A model generated the notes under the pieces. That model searched no databases and was not told where the DNA came from. It was given only the letters and a program-made list of their open reading frames with translations. Below, piece by piece: positions 9,441 through 16,409 of a stretch of DNA of 16,409 nucleotides. Where the stretch lies: assembly GCF_001949145.1 (NCBI RefSeq), contig NW_019091379.1, forward strand, positions 305,173 through 321,581, in the 5' to 3' direction. The DNA comes from Acanthaster planci. Its lineage: Eukaryota > Echinodermata > Asteroidea > Valvatida > Acanthasteridae. Position numbers and translations under genes: made by a program. Position 1 is the stretch's first letter; each line of letters begins with the position of its first letter.

Positions 9441-9833
9441 AATAGCGTAGCCAATAAGCCGCTTGCGAGTTAAATTTGAATAAAATCTGGTACACTGTGT
9501 TATCTGATTGCACAGAAACGTAACAATTTGAATTCCCCAGACTAAAGACACTGTTGCTATGCCTCGTGATTCGGGGCAAGCTTTTGCATAGCGACCACCA
9601 TCTCTGGAATGGACTGGTTCCTTTGAGCCGTTCTTATCCATTGAGAACAGTGTATTGTTGCAAGGCGTCTCTTGTGTAACTAAGCAAAAGCTTGCCCCGA
9701 ATCACAAGGTATTGCAACAGCGGTTTTAGTATGGAGAATTCAATTTTTTATGTTCACGTGAATTTAAATAATTCATTGTACCAGATTTTATTCAAATTTA
9801 ACTCGCAAATGCCTTATTTCTACTCTCTCGTGG
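9441..9833. repeat. Foldback element with about 125-bp inverted arms
   Basis: The arms at 9463-9587 and 9684-9808 are inverted copies of equal length (125 bp) around a 96-bp spacer. The outer 32 bp and inner roughly 22 bp of the arms match exactly, and the middle is diverged. Weaker pairing continues outward to about 9441 and 9833. The left arm read on the minus strand and the right arm on the plus strand share a peptide reading (CPES-R/Q-GIAT, then LVW, then IQ), as expected for two inverted copies. It could be a MITE-like foldback transposon or two head-to-head copies of one short repeat. The right arm supplies a minus-strand AATAAA (9787-9792) downstream of the receptor gene. Confidence 0.7.
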
Positions 9834-10301
9834 AACTTCACCATTCTCTAAAACTAGTCATCGGTATGAACGTCATCTCAAGTGGCACACGTATCACCAC
9901 CTTCATCAGTCATGGATATCCTGTTCTAAATTAATTCTCTGAATGATGAACAGATATTGCATTAATACATCCCGGCGTTGCTAGGAAGAATTGCAGCCGC
10001 TGATCAATATGCTTCTCAGTTTCCCCCATGTAGATGGAGATTTTCCAAAGTCCAAAAGTAACTTTTAACTTTGCTTTCTGTTTTCAGTTTGATATTCGGT
10101 TTTTGTGTGGACTTGAATTTTGTTTCGCTTTGATTATTGATTTGAAAAGGTACTTCACGCTGTATACCCCCAAAAATATATTGTGAAAGCGGCTGGCAGG
10201 CAGCAAGGAGTGGCGGTCGCATGTAAAAAGAGGTTTAAATGTGCCCTGCTTAGAGCTGTATGACTGACATGAGAAACATTGTACAACAAATTCGTGCCTT
10301 C

Positions 10302-10786
10302 TTATTCAACTCTGACAACCTCATACTGGTTGCCGTAATCTTTTTCCTTTTCCTGGGAACGCCCGGTCTTGCGATCGAGGTTGCTGTACTCTCCTTCGTG
10401 CTCTCCTGATTGGAGCAGACTCCCGTACTTCCTGTCAGCGTCCTCCGCACTGCGCATGCTGGCCGCCCTTTGATTTCTCTCCAGGTGACTGTACTGATCG
10501 CCCGAATCGGGGGCCGTCAGCCCGAGAGCATCGTAGTCGTGTTCTTTACCCAAAGCATTTGCTGTGGGTGGCGTGATCACAGCACGATCAAGATGGCTGT
10601 AGTCTTCATCAAGTTTGACATCCCCGGCGTCGGCATCAGGCGGCGGATTTGGCTTCTCGGGTATGGCGTATGTAGCGCCTCCAACGATGCAATGCCGGGG
10701 ATTAGATTTGAATGTGTCGATTGCCTCGGCGTACGTGTTGCCACAATAGCGCCTTTCCTCTAGCTCGGTATATTCGTCTTTAGCAG
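10302..10786 (-). CDS. Receptor exon: cytoplasmic tail with YxxL motifs
   Basis: The last coding exon runs from TTTCACACAG at 10787 to the stop TAA at 10302-10304. Tyrosines in YxxL or YxxV context are Y348 (YTEL), Y405 (YSHL), Y427 (YDAL), Y441 (YSHL), Y463 (YGSL), Y476 (YSNL) and Y497 (YEVV). The pairs 427/441 and 463/476 fit the ITAM format with acidic -3 residues (E424, D460). YSNL and YGNQ also have the pYxN form favoured by Grb2-type SH2 domains. The tail is hydrophilic, with no kinase or other folded domain. Confidence 0.88.
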
Positions 10787-13700
10787 CTGTGTGAAAGACG
10801 AAACCCACAATTATTTCAGCCAGATACTTTTGCCCTTTTGCCGTATTGTAAATTCTTCATTCACTCTGTGTTTTCGCTTTTAATTTTAGCAAAAGGCTAA
10901 CGCTCTTCACCGAAATCAACGGAGATAAAGTTGTTTACCTGCTGCAGTATTATAACAGACATAAGGCGAAATGGAGAGAGCATCAGTCCTGCAAAAAAGT
11001 TCCAAATGCAGAAGACTACCATCAGAAGATAAAATTCCCCGCAAATCTAGTTATAGCAAGTTTGTATAAAAAAAAATCTGAACCACTGGTAGATGGGCAT
11101 GGGAGTAAATTCGGATTTCAACGGAGCAGTACAGGTGTATTTATACGTGTATTGTGTAAAAAAAACGTACAACCGGGAAGAAGTGAAAAGATGGCACAAT
11201 CGCCTGCAGTCGCTACAGGCAGTAGAAAAGGAAACCACAACTACCGTAAGATACAGGGCACAGTGACATGGCCTTACTTCATCTGTCAACCACTGGTCAA
11301 CTTTGCCAGGTGTCCAGGCTGTATTGTGTGGATAAGTTACCAAGAAAACTCGATCAGTGAGGCGACCAGAATGGTAGTCGGTCACATTTGCCAACAATTG
11401 TCCATTTTCCGCTGAAAGTGCGCCCCCAATTTACGTGCGCTGTTTTTCTACAGCGCGAAACATCCTCAATTCACCTAACTCAGCAAGTGCACTTACCTGT
11501 TCTCCTTGCCTTGTTTACGTCTGTGTTGGAGAAAGAACACCAGAGCTACGATCAAACCGACCAGGACGACTCCAGCTATTACTGAACCAATTACAGCACC
11601 TGTTGCAGACGAGCTTCGACCGCCGGGATCTCTTGGGTTGGGACCAGCCGAGGAAGGAGGTGGTCCCTTCTTTGCTGAAATCGTAAATATCCAGGGCAGA
11701 ATTTTGTCAGGATTCTTCCCTAATTCAGGATTTTCAAACAATCTCCGTCTTCTAAAATCAGGAAAATCCTCCATGATGGGAGTGTTATTCAGAGTAAACC
11801 ACAGACACTCCACCGGCTGTGGGGCCCTCAAAACTGTTGGTGATTGTATTGTGGATTTCCATTCTCCTCTAATGTCAACCCTGAAATATCCAGTTTATAG
11901 TTCACAGTAGAACCGTCCTTTGGAGACCGGAATTTTTAAGGAAACACAGGGCTGTGTCAGGCCCATCCGTCTAACTTGAAAAAAAAATGAGGCTGAAATA
12001 AATTTCTTTGCTGAAATAAATTTCTTTGAAGAGAAACAGAATATAATATAGTATACATACAAATTGGATTTTTTTTTGTAATGAACCGGCATCGTTAAGG
12101 TCTTGGGATTTGGGAAAATCTCATGATGCTTATCATCTTGTTATGCATAAGGAGACAACATACAGTGCCACGTTTAAATAAAAGCTCACCTTTGCACGCT
12201 CCATCCAAGCGGTCACACGTCTCGGTTAGATTATCACAACTGCATACATTTCTGCAGTTACTTCCGAAGTAACCATCAGGGCATTCACGAGAACAACTAT
12301 ATTGAAATAATCAAAATAAATGCAGGTCCTATAAGCTAAGGAATAGTTTACTTCAGATTTCGCAGTAATAGTCGAGAACTCGTTACACACTTGAGCAAAG
12401 CTCGACACAACAGTTTGAGGGAGTAAATGTGTGGCAGTGGTTTCAGGGAAAAAATGATTGGGAGGGGAAATTTCCAGACGAGAGACTGGAGAAATGAAAG
12501 CCTCTCACAAATCGGCGTACTTTAATCCGTAGAATCCTGGGGGACATGAACAGCTTCCATCTATGGGACTGCACTCCAGCGCTTCCTCGGGACAGTCACA
12601 AGTCCGGGAGCAGTTGGATCCGTAGTACCAGGGCTCACAGGGGTCACCACAGGTTAAGCCGCTCCAGCCAGCCGGGCATTCACAGGCGCCCAGAGCATCA
12701 CACGTCGCGTTGTGCTCACACCGGCACAACTGGTTGCAGGAGGGCCCAAAGTAGCCATCTGGGCAGCTACGTACAGGAACAAGACGTTTACAGGTTAGGA
12801 AATAAAGGAACAAGTCAATGAACGAATCTAACTCGCGGTACGTATCATGAAAGAAACTCCTATCTTTAATATCTCGTGAAAGTGACTATATGTTAATTGA
12901 CTCTCACCCAGGCAAGAAATTGCAGGTTCCCCCGGAGTCATCGCGCCAGTCCAGCGGACATTCGCACATGTTTGTGTGGTGGTTACACTTTTGGCCGTTC
13001 ACGCAGGCATAGTTACAGGTCATGTTGCTGCAAAGACGGCCTCTCCCTACTCCAGAACAGCTACTGTTGAGCGGTTGACAACTTGCATCGGCAACGCCTT
13101 TTCTACACGTGCAAAAGCCATCCACCGGATCGCAGTGATATCCCTCCTCGCACGAACAGACGCTCGCACAATTTATGCCATACTGTCCCTCGTCGCATTC
13201 TGTGGTTGCGATTTTAAAGAAAACTTAATGTGTTTGTTAGTTACACGTAAACGGTTTTGTGATGTGCAAGGTGTCTAACAAAACGGCCGCGTCTTCACAC
13301 TGTCCTTGAAGGGTGAGGGGGCGCTTATCAGTCGGTTCCAAGCATAGCCAACATTCAGCTTATAAAACATTCTGAAAGGATTGCAGGAATAAGCCCAACA
13401 TTGGGAGAATATGGGCCAACATGTATGATAGTGATTTGGATAGTTGTATATAGACTCTTTATCTAAACACCGATTCTGACGGAATAGACGGTTACTTTAT
13501 GCCTCTGAGCCGACTAAGCGATTTTTCGGCTTCTTCGAATATATCACTTAACCACAACATAATCACACTTGCAAAACCAGGTATGCCTTTTCAGTTGTCA
13601 ACAAAATGGCTGATGAATATTTCTTTTCTTCAGAACTCATAGCGCCCTCAATGTGAAAGAAGCCATCGTTGCAAGAACATGCTCGTTTGCATTTCCTTCG

Positions 13701-15026
13701 AGCTTTTGCACCGATTCATTGTGTGTTACATTTCAACGAGTGTTTTGAATACGAGACGTTCCAAATACAAACGTGTGTCAACTGTCTTAGCCCCAATATA
13801 GAAGTTATAAGTATTATGTTTATCAAATCCTAATTTTCGATTAAATCCCCGATTTACATTTCTGGAGACTGGGAGGAGTACGCTCCAAACTAAGAGGTTA
13901 GTGATGGTATCTCATGCACAGCATTAAGTCCGAACACATTTATTTGAAATTTCTGCCGAAATTGAATAAAGTCGGTTTGGTTGAGGGAAAAAAGGAGGTA
14001 AGCTGCGAGTTGTTGGGGTCCAATTGGTGTATCCACTGTTCTCTGTTCTACATCTAAGTGAGCATTAAGATCTCTGTTATACGATGACCCTGAGAAATTA
14101 AGTGATGAAGGAGAAAGATTCTAAGACCTACCTCTGCATACTCCACCTTCCATTTTCCTTCCAGGACAGCAATCACACAGCTTTTTCTTCTCCAATCTGT
14201 ACTCGATGTACTCTCTGGAAAGAAAGTAACAATCAGGTCACGTAGCCCTAATAGCCACTAATGAAAGGATAAAACGTGAAGACTATGAAAGGAGAGGACA
14301 ACAGGGGTATAAGAATATTGGCAGATGTATGTAATTTAAAATCCAAGACTGCTTTGCCGGTAAAATTTCTTGCTACTGTTGCACACAGTATATACATGGA
14401 AACGCACAATCATTGCGACCTCCATAGCTTCCGAACCTTGTGGGGAACGAGTTCCGAAAAATTCAAACATTTTCTGGAAACTTTTCCAATTTATTTGATA
14501 TTACTGTTACTCGTCCACCCAGGCTCTTTTTTGTTTTAAATTAACGGGGGGTAGATTTCTCATTAGAAGTTAAATCACAGTTAAAGTTTCCTTCAAATCA
14601 CTTCGAATGTGTTGACATCATGAGAGAGAGTCATCATGGCGGAAACCCCATAATAGCATGACGTATTCTCTACTTCCCACTTTAAGGCTTGCGTTGTTGA
14701 CTTTAGATTTGCATTCAAGGCTCGAGTGTTTGTCTTTCGCTGTACAGTTTCAACCCAACACTCGGTCACATTATACGGGATGATGTCATTTCCAGCATCG
14801 CTTAACATTTCACCGTAAAAGTGGAGGCGTTGGTCCTATGGTGTTGATCGTGATCTCTATCCCAGATTTGGAGTCTTAAAACCCCGACAATAGTGTGTAA
14901 ACAAACCCTCTAGCTACCAAAAGGAGAAAAATTGAAGTGAAATTCAGCCCACACCTTTCACAGAGCCACAGACAATACCACGGTCGCCTTGTAGTTCTGG
15001 TGCTGACAGTAACGTACCTGTTATAC
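10302..15026 (-). CDS. MEGF10/Draper-like EMI-EGF receptor, 5'-partial, eight exons
   Basis: Exons 14955-15026, 14132-14214, 12908-13199, 12521-12766, 12190-12296, 11497-11674, 10939-10988 and 10302-10786 join in phase to an open frame of 503 residues plus stop. Numbering starts at the first full codon of 15026. Residues 1-51 form an EMI domain (YVTV, WYCLWLC, then CCPG). Laminin-type EGF modules follow (about 53-92, 150-188, 192-232, and a truncated 236-265) with one divergent Cys-rich segment (97-144) and six N-glycosylation sequons. Next come a Pro/Ser/Gly stalk, a membrane helix (about 293-315), a QHRRKQGK stop-transfer, and a tail with seven YxxL/V motifs. This order is that of engulfment and scavenger receptors (CED-1, Draper, MEGF10/11, PEAR1, SCARF), which signal through SH2 proteins. 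It has fewer EGF repeats than vertebrate MEGF10 and no NPxY motif. The signal peptide exon is missing. Another short EMI-EGF or Tie-like receptor is possible. Confidence 0.82.
10939..10988 (-). CDS. Receptor exon: 50-bp juxtamembrane exon
   Basis: It lies between CTTTTTTGCAG at 10989 and GCAGCAG|GTAAAC at 10938, phase 2 in and phase 1 out. This is exactly what is needed to join the transmembrane exon (phase 2 out) to the tail exon (phase 1 in), which cannot be spliced directly without a stop. It encodes TDALSISPYVCYNTAA. The phase need, the strong pyrimidine tract and the good donor together support it, although no homology is claimed. Confidence 0.72.
10989..11496 (-). other. Receptor intron between transmembrane and 50-bp exons
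   Basis: A 508-bp intron. Open frames on both strands (11047-11397 minus, 11062-11415 plus) overlap it but show no domain, and they mirror each other. If retained, translation would stop at the first codon boundary after the donor (AGG TAA). Confidence 0.6.
11497..11674 (-). CDS. Receptor exon: stalk and transmembrane segment
   Basis: A 178-bp exon from ATTTCAG at 11675 to AACAG|GTAAGT at 11496, phase 1 in and phase 2 out. It encodes a KKGPPPSSAGPNPRDPGGRSSS stalk (22 residues; quoted only by its ends in use: KKGPPP to GGRSSS). A helix of about 23 residues follows, starting AVIGSVIAGVVLVG and ending VFFL, then QHRRKQGKEN. Several glycines (GxxxG at its start) could support helix packing. Confidence 0.88.
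11675..12189 (-). other. Receptor intron upstream of the transmembrane exon
   Basis: A 515-bp intron containing an 18-bp perfect tandem duplication (11993-12010 and 12011-12028). Its last roughly 200 bp stay open in the frame of the transmembrane exon, back to a TAA near 11878. Matching phase 1 splice sites link the flanking exons directly, so it is treated as intron. Confidence 0.6.
11993..12028. repeat. 18-bp tandem duplication
   Basis: Two perfect copies of CTGAAATAAATTTCTTTG, placed head to tail in the intron before the transmembrane exon. Confidence 0.9.
12190..12296 (-). CDS. Receptor exon: last, truncated EGF module
   Basis: A 107-bp exon from CAATATAG at 12297 to CAAAG|GTGAGC at 12189, phase 2 in and phase 1 out. 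It reads CSRECPDGYFGSNC and then CSCDNLTETCDRLDGACK. The usual closing C-x-x-G-x-x-G-x-x-C of the module is absent, because the next exon goes straight into the stalk. Confidence 0.85.
12521..12766 (-). CDS. Receptor exon: two laminin-type EGF modules
   Basis: A 246-bp exon from TACGTAG at 12767 to TTAAA|GTACGC at 12520, phase 2 in and out. It contains CPDGYFGPSC through GWSGLTC, then CEPWYYGSNC through PPGFYGL, whose final Asn-Cys is supplied by the next exon. These are textbook MEGF-type EGF_Lam repeats. Confidence 0.9.
12908..13199 (-). CDS. Receptor exon: EGF module 1 and divergent Cys-rich segment
   Basis: A 292-bp exon from ACCACAG at 13200 to CCTGG|GTGAGA at 12907, phase 1 in and phase 2 out. 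It starts with CDEGQYGINC (the first module, with C-x3-C-x-C then CTC), followed by a less regular segment from NSSCSGVG to GGTCNF with ten cysteines. The frame runs into a stop just past the donor, as expected at an exon end. Confidence 0.85.
13200..14131 (-). other. Receptor intron between EMI and EGF module 1
   Basis: Apart from the EGF-like fragment at 13637-13702, I see no exon, repeat or RNA gene in this 932-bp stretch. Its flanking exons already agree in phase (phase 1). Confidence 0.65.
13637..13702 (-). pseudogene. EGF-like exon relic or cryptic exon
   Basis: Inside the 932-bp intron between the second EMI exon and EGF module 1, the minus strand reads RKCKRACSCNDGFFHIEGAM. This repeats the C-x3-C-x-C-x2-G pattern of NCASVCSCEEGYHC in the next exon. 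AG and GT boundaries (13703/13704 and 13636/13635) would give a symmetrical phase 1 exon of 66 bp, but both sites are weak and the module is incomplete. Confidence 0.4.
14132..14214 (-). CDS. Receptor exon: second half of EMI domain
   Basis: An 83-bp exon between TCTTTCCAG and AGAG|GTAGGT, phase 2 in and phase 1 out. It reads EYIEYRLEKKKLCDCCPG then RKMEGGVCR. The Y-x-x-x-Y/K-rich run followed by CCPG and a closing Cys is the hallmark end of an EMI domain, just before the first EGF module in MEGF and Draper proteins. Confidence 0.8.
14215..14954 (-). other. Receptor intron splitting the EMI domain
   Basis: A 740-bp phase 2 intron. An open frame at 14593-14808 (minus) and one at 14276-14539 (plus) have no splice partners of the right phase. 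Nothing else is recognised. Confidence 0.55.
14955..15026 (-). CDS. Receptor exon: first half of EMI domain
   Basis: This 72-bp exon was found by translation, not as a long ORF. The acceptor is TATTAATGCAG at 15027 and the donor is GAAAG|GTGTGG at 14954. It enters and leaves in phase 2, which matches the next exon (AG+A gives Arg). It reads YNRYVTVSTRTTRRPW then YCLWLCE. The YxVTV opening and the Cys/Trp spacing before CCPG in the next exon fit EMI domains of MEGF proteins. It still needs an upstream exon to supply two bases, the first EMI Cys and the signal peptide. Confidence 0.62.
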
Positions 15027-16163
15027 CTGCATTAATATAAAGACATCAGGGTGCATGAAGTTTGTGTCATGGGCGACCAAAAGACGTCAAAGTATATACC
15101 ACGTGACCACTCGGTTTGGGCCACCATTACCGACGGCAGCCACCCTTTCAAAGTAAGTGAACGACGCACGCGGGAGACTCGAAATTAGGGCTCATTTTCA
15201 CGGAAACTTAATAACCGTGAATTCTTTATCAAAAAAATGACATGATGCATTGTCATCATCTGTGCCATGTTACTTGTCGTTAAAATCCAGTTCTAGATAG
15301 GTGCTGGTTCTGCCGTTTGCTCTAACATCATTTGCTATAACACTTCAAGACTTGTCAACTCTATGCGAATAAAACAATTTTGTTTTCAATCCTGTCTTTT
15401 ATATGTTCATGAAAATGTCTTATTTTATCCATTCTGTGTAATATGGTTGTTACATGTTGGTAGGGGTCTGAGTAAACACATCCTTTCTGATGACAGTTGT
15501 TAAACTGTACACATTTACTATCCTTGTCACCATCGATCAACATGTCATCAAGTTTTATTCCAAATATCAAGAGACGTTTAGGTCAGAGCAGTACTGTGCG
15601 GTAAACCGAAACTGCTATACAAAGCCATTGCGAAATAAACCAGTCACTTCTTCCTTCACCATTTATTTATTGGTATGTTTCACTTTCGTTATCTCACGGC
15701 AGGCTTTTTAAAATGCCTCTTCCAAAGTTCAAGTGTATGTTTGCAGTAAATAACTTACTGAAAAGAGACTCACATTAAATGTTGGGAGGGTACAAGGTAA
15801 TATTTGAAGGGATGCCCCATCTTCTTTTAGAGGGGAGGGGTGGCACTTGGTTTTTACTGGTGTATCGTCAATTTTAATTAGCTTTAGTTTCAAACACGAT
15901 GCAAGGGATCAAATATATTACGAAAGTCCAGGGTCTGTAATTTGGCAGTCGGTTTTGATTAGGGAATGATGTAAGGGAGCAGTTTCGAATTCACGTTTAA
16001 ACCACAGATGGCGTAATTAGGATCATAATCGGTGTATCTTGAGGGACACACTGGCTTAATACATGTATTTAGAATCAGTACATGCGATAGTTACTGTCTG
16101 TGCCTGGTGGTCACTGGGTCCGTTTTGGACAGTCCCATCAGTTCTCTCTAAATCCAATAGAGT
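15027..16163. other. Unresolved region upstream of the first EMI exon
   Basis: It should hold intron and possibly the signal-peptide exon of the receptor gene. I scanned the minus strand for an ATG followed by a hydrophobic core and a phase 2 donor and found none that is convincing, so that exon may lie beyond the window. A CACGTG, TATATA and TGACGTC cluster lies at 15080-15105. Confidence 0.4.
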
Positions 16164-16343
16164 GAAGCTAGGGACAAGACGATTTAGAGTGAAAATCACT
16201 CTCGATTTAGAGTGAAATACTCACGTCAGTCAGAGCTCGAGTGAAAACTCGATCTTTTCGATTGAAGAAATTTCACTCTAAAAAGTCTGGTCCCTAGTTT
16301 CCGACTGCGGGAATCTTCACTCGAAAAGATTGAGTTTTCACTC
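16164..16343. repeat. Compound foldback repeat built on GAGTGAAA/TTTCACTC
   Basis: One inverted pair is 16164-16196 with 16270-16301 (shared core CTAGGGAC, then TTTAGAGTGAAA). A second, offset pair is 16238-16267 with 16315-16343 (GAGTGAAAACTCGATC against its inverse). GATTTAGAGTGAAA also occurs twice directly (16181 and 16204). The element may run on past the window edge. Confidence 0.65.
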
Positions 16344-16409
16344 TTTGGGGTGCAGACCACTAATTCAAGTGAGAATTTCTGACCAGCTCATTAGCATTAA
16401 AAGTGCCCC

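Larger units (their letters stand above)
7747..10301. other. Intergenic region between the receptor and bZIP genes
   Basis: This is 2.55 kb between the stop of the receptor gene and the ATG of the bZIP gene, both read on the minus strand. It should hold the receptor's 3' UTR at the right end and the bZIP promoter and 5' UTR at the left. Visible items are the start-stop units (7815-7828), the CRE-like site (8105-8114), an 11-G run (8169-8179), and the inverted repeat (9441-9833). Several short open frames (8438-8662, 8685-8978 and 9366-9641 minus; 9692-9934 plus) show no domain or coding composition, and the last two lie in the inverted repeat. Confidence 0.6.

Noticed and set aside
10302-10786. 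NPxY engulfment motif in the receptor tail
   Set aside because: NPRH and NPPP occur but no NPxY is present, so the CED-1-type PTB docking site cannot be claimed.
14593-14808. 71-codon minus-strand ORF (NVTECWVET…) as the N-terminal EMI exon
   Set aside because: It lacks a phase 2 donor, and the exon at 14955-15026 gives a better EMI reading with correct phases.
15270-15334. Short minus-strand reading ending TYLELDFNDK-stop, resembling a receptor C-terminus of a neighbouring paralogue
   Set aside because: Only about 21 codons, with a weak acceptor and no upstream partner exon.
1-16409. Bacterial-style features: operons, CRISPR arrays, insertion sequences, attachment sites
   Set aside because: Gene structure is clearly eukaryotic, and no spaced direct-repeat array or transposase frame is seen.

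Overview
This is a eukaryotic window. Protein-coding signal is broken into short exons joined by GT-AG introns (120 bp to about 4.5 kb), and both recognisable genes are animal families. The intron-rich layout, abundant TACATGTA octamers, microsatellites and small foldback repeats suggest a marine invertebrate (an amphioxus-, hemichordate- or lophotrochozoan-like animal). I cannot fix the species from the sequence.

Both well-supported genes lie on the minus strand in tandem. Gene 2 (right, 10302-15026, 5' end missing) is a type I membrane receptor of the MEGF10/Draper/CED-1 kind. Its parts in order are an EMI domain, about five laminin-type EGF-like modules, a Pro/Ser/Gly-rich stalk, one membrane segment, and a cytoplasmic tail rich in YxxL motifs. 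I assembled eight exons from splice signals and phase matching, including a 50-bp exon and a 72-bp EMI exon that are too short to stand out as open frames. The signal peptide exon was not found. Gene 1 (left, 1384-7746, apparently complete, four coding exons, 519 residues) is a bZIP transcription factor. Its basic region and zipper resemble the PAR/HLF-TEF-DBP/CES-2/Giant group, and it sits behind long Gln-, Ala- and Met-rich low-complexity stretches. All three of its introns are phase 1.

Layout, left to right: 1-640, low-complexity edge and an unassigned Cys-containing minus-strand ORF (88-483); 640-1383, 3' flank of gene 1 with a poly(A) signal and microsatellites; 1384-3148, bZIP exons 4 to 2; 3149-7625, a 4.5-kb first intron holding two perfect PAR-bZIP/E4BP4 (D-box) sites; 7626-7746, first coding exon; 7747-10301, intergenic, with the probable gene 1 promoter side and a foldback repeat at 9441-9833; 10302-15026, receptor gene; 15027-16409, unresolved upstream part of the receptor gene, ending in a second compound foldback repeat.

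The most interesting points are: two ITAM-format tyrosine pairs inside a roughly 36-residue repeat in the receptor tail; a 50-bp exon whose skipping would stop translation at once and remove every YxxL motif; an EGF-like relic or cryptic exon inside an intron; a stop-free, frame-preserving intron just before the bZIP; and perfect D-box sites in the bZIP gene's own first intron, suggesting autoregulation. The two genes share strand and neighbourhood, but nothing in the sequence ties them to one pathway.
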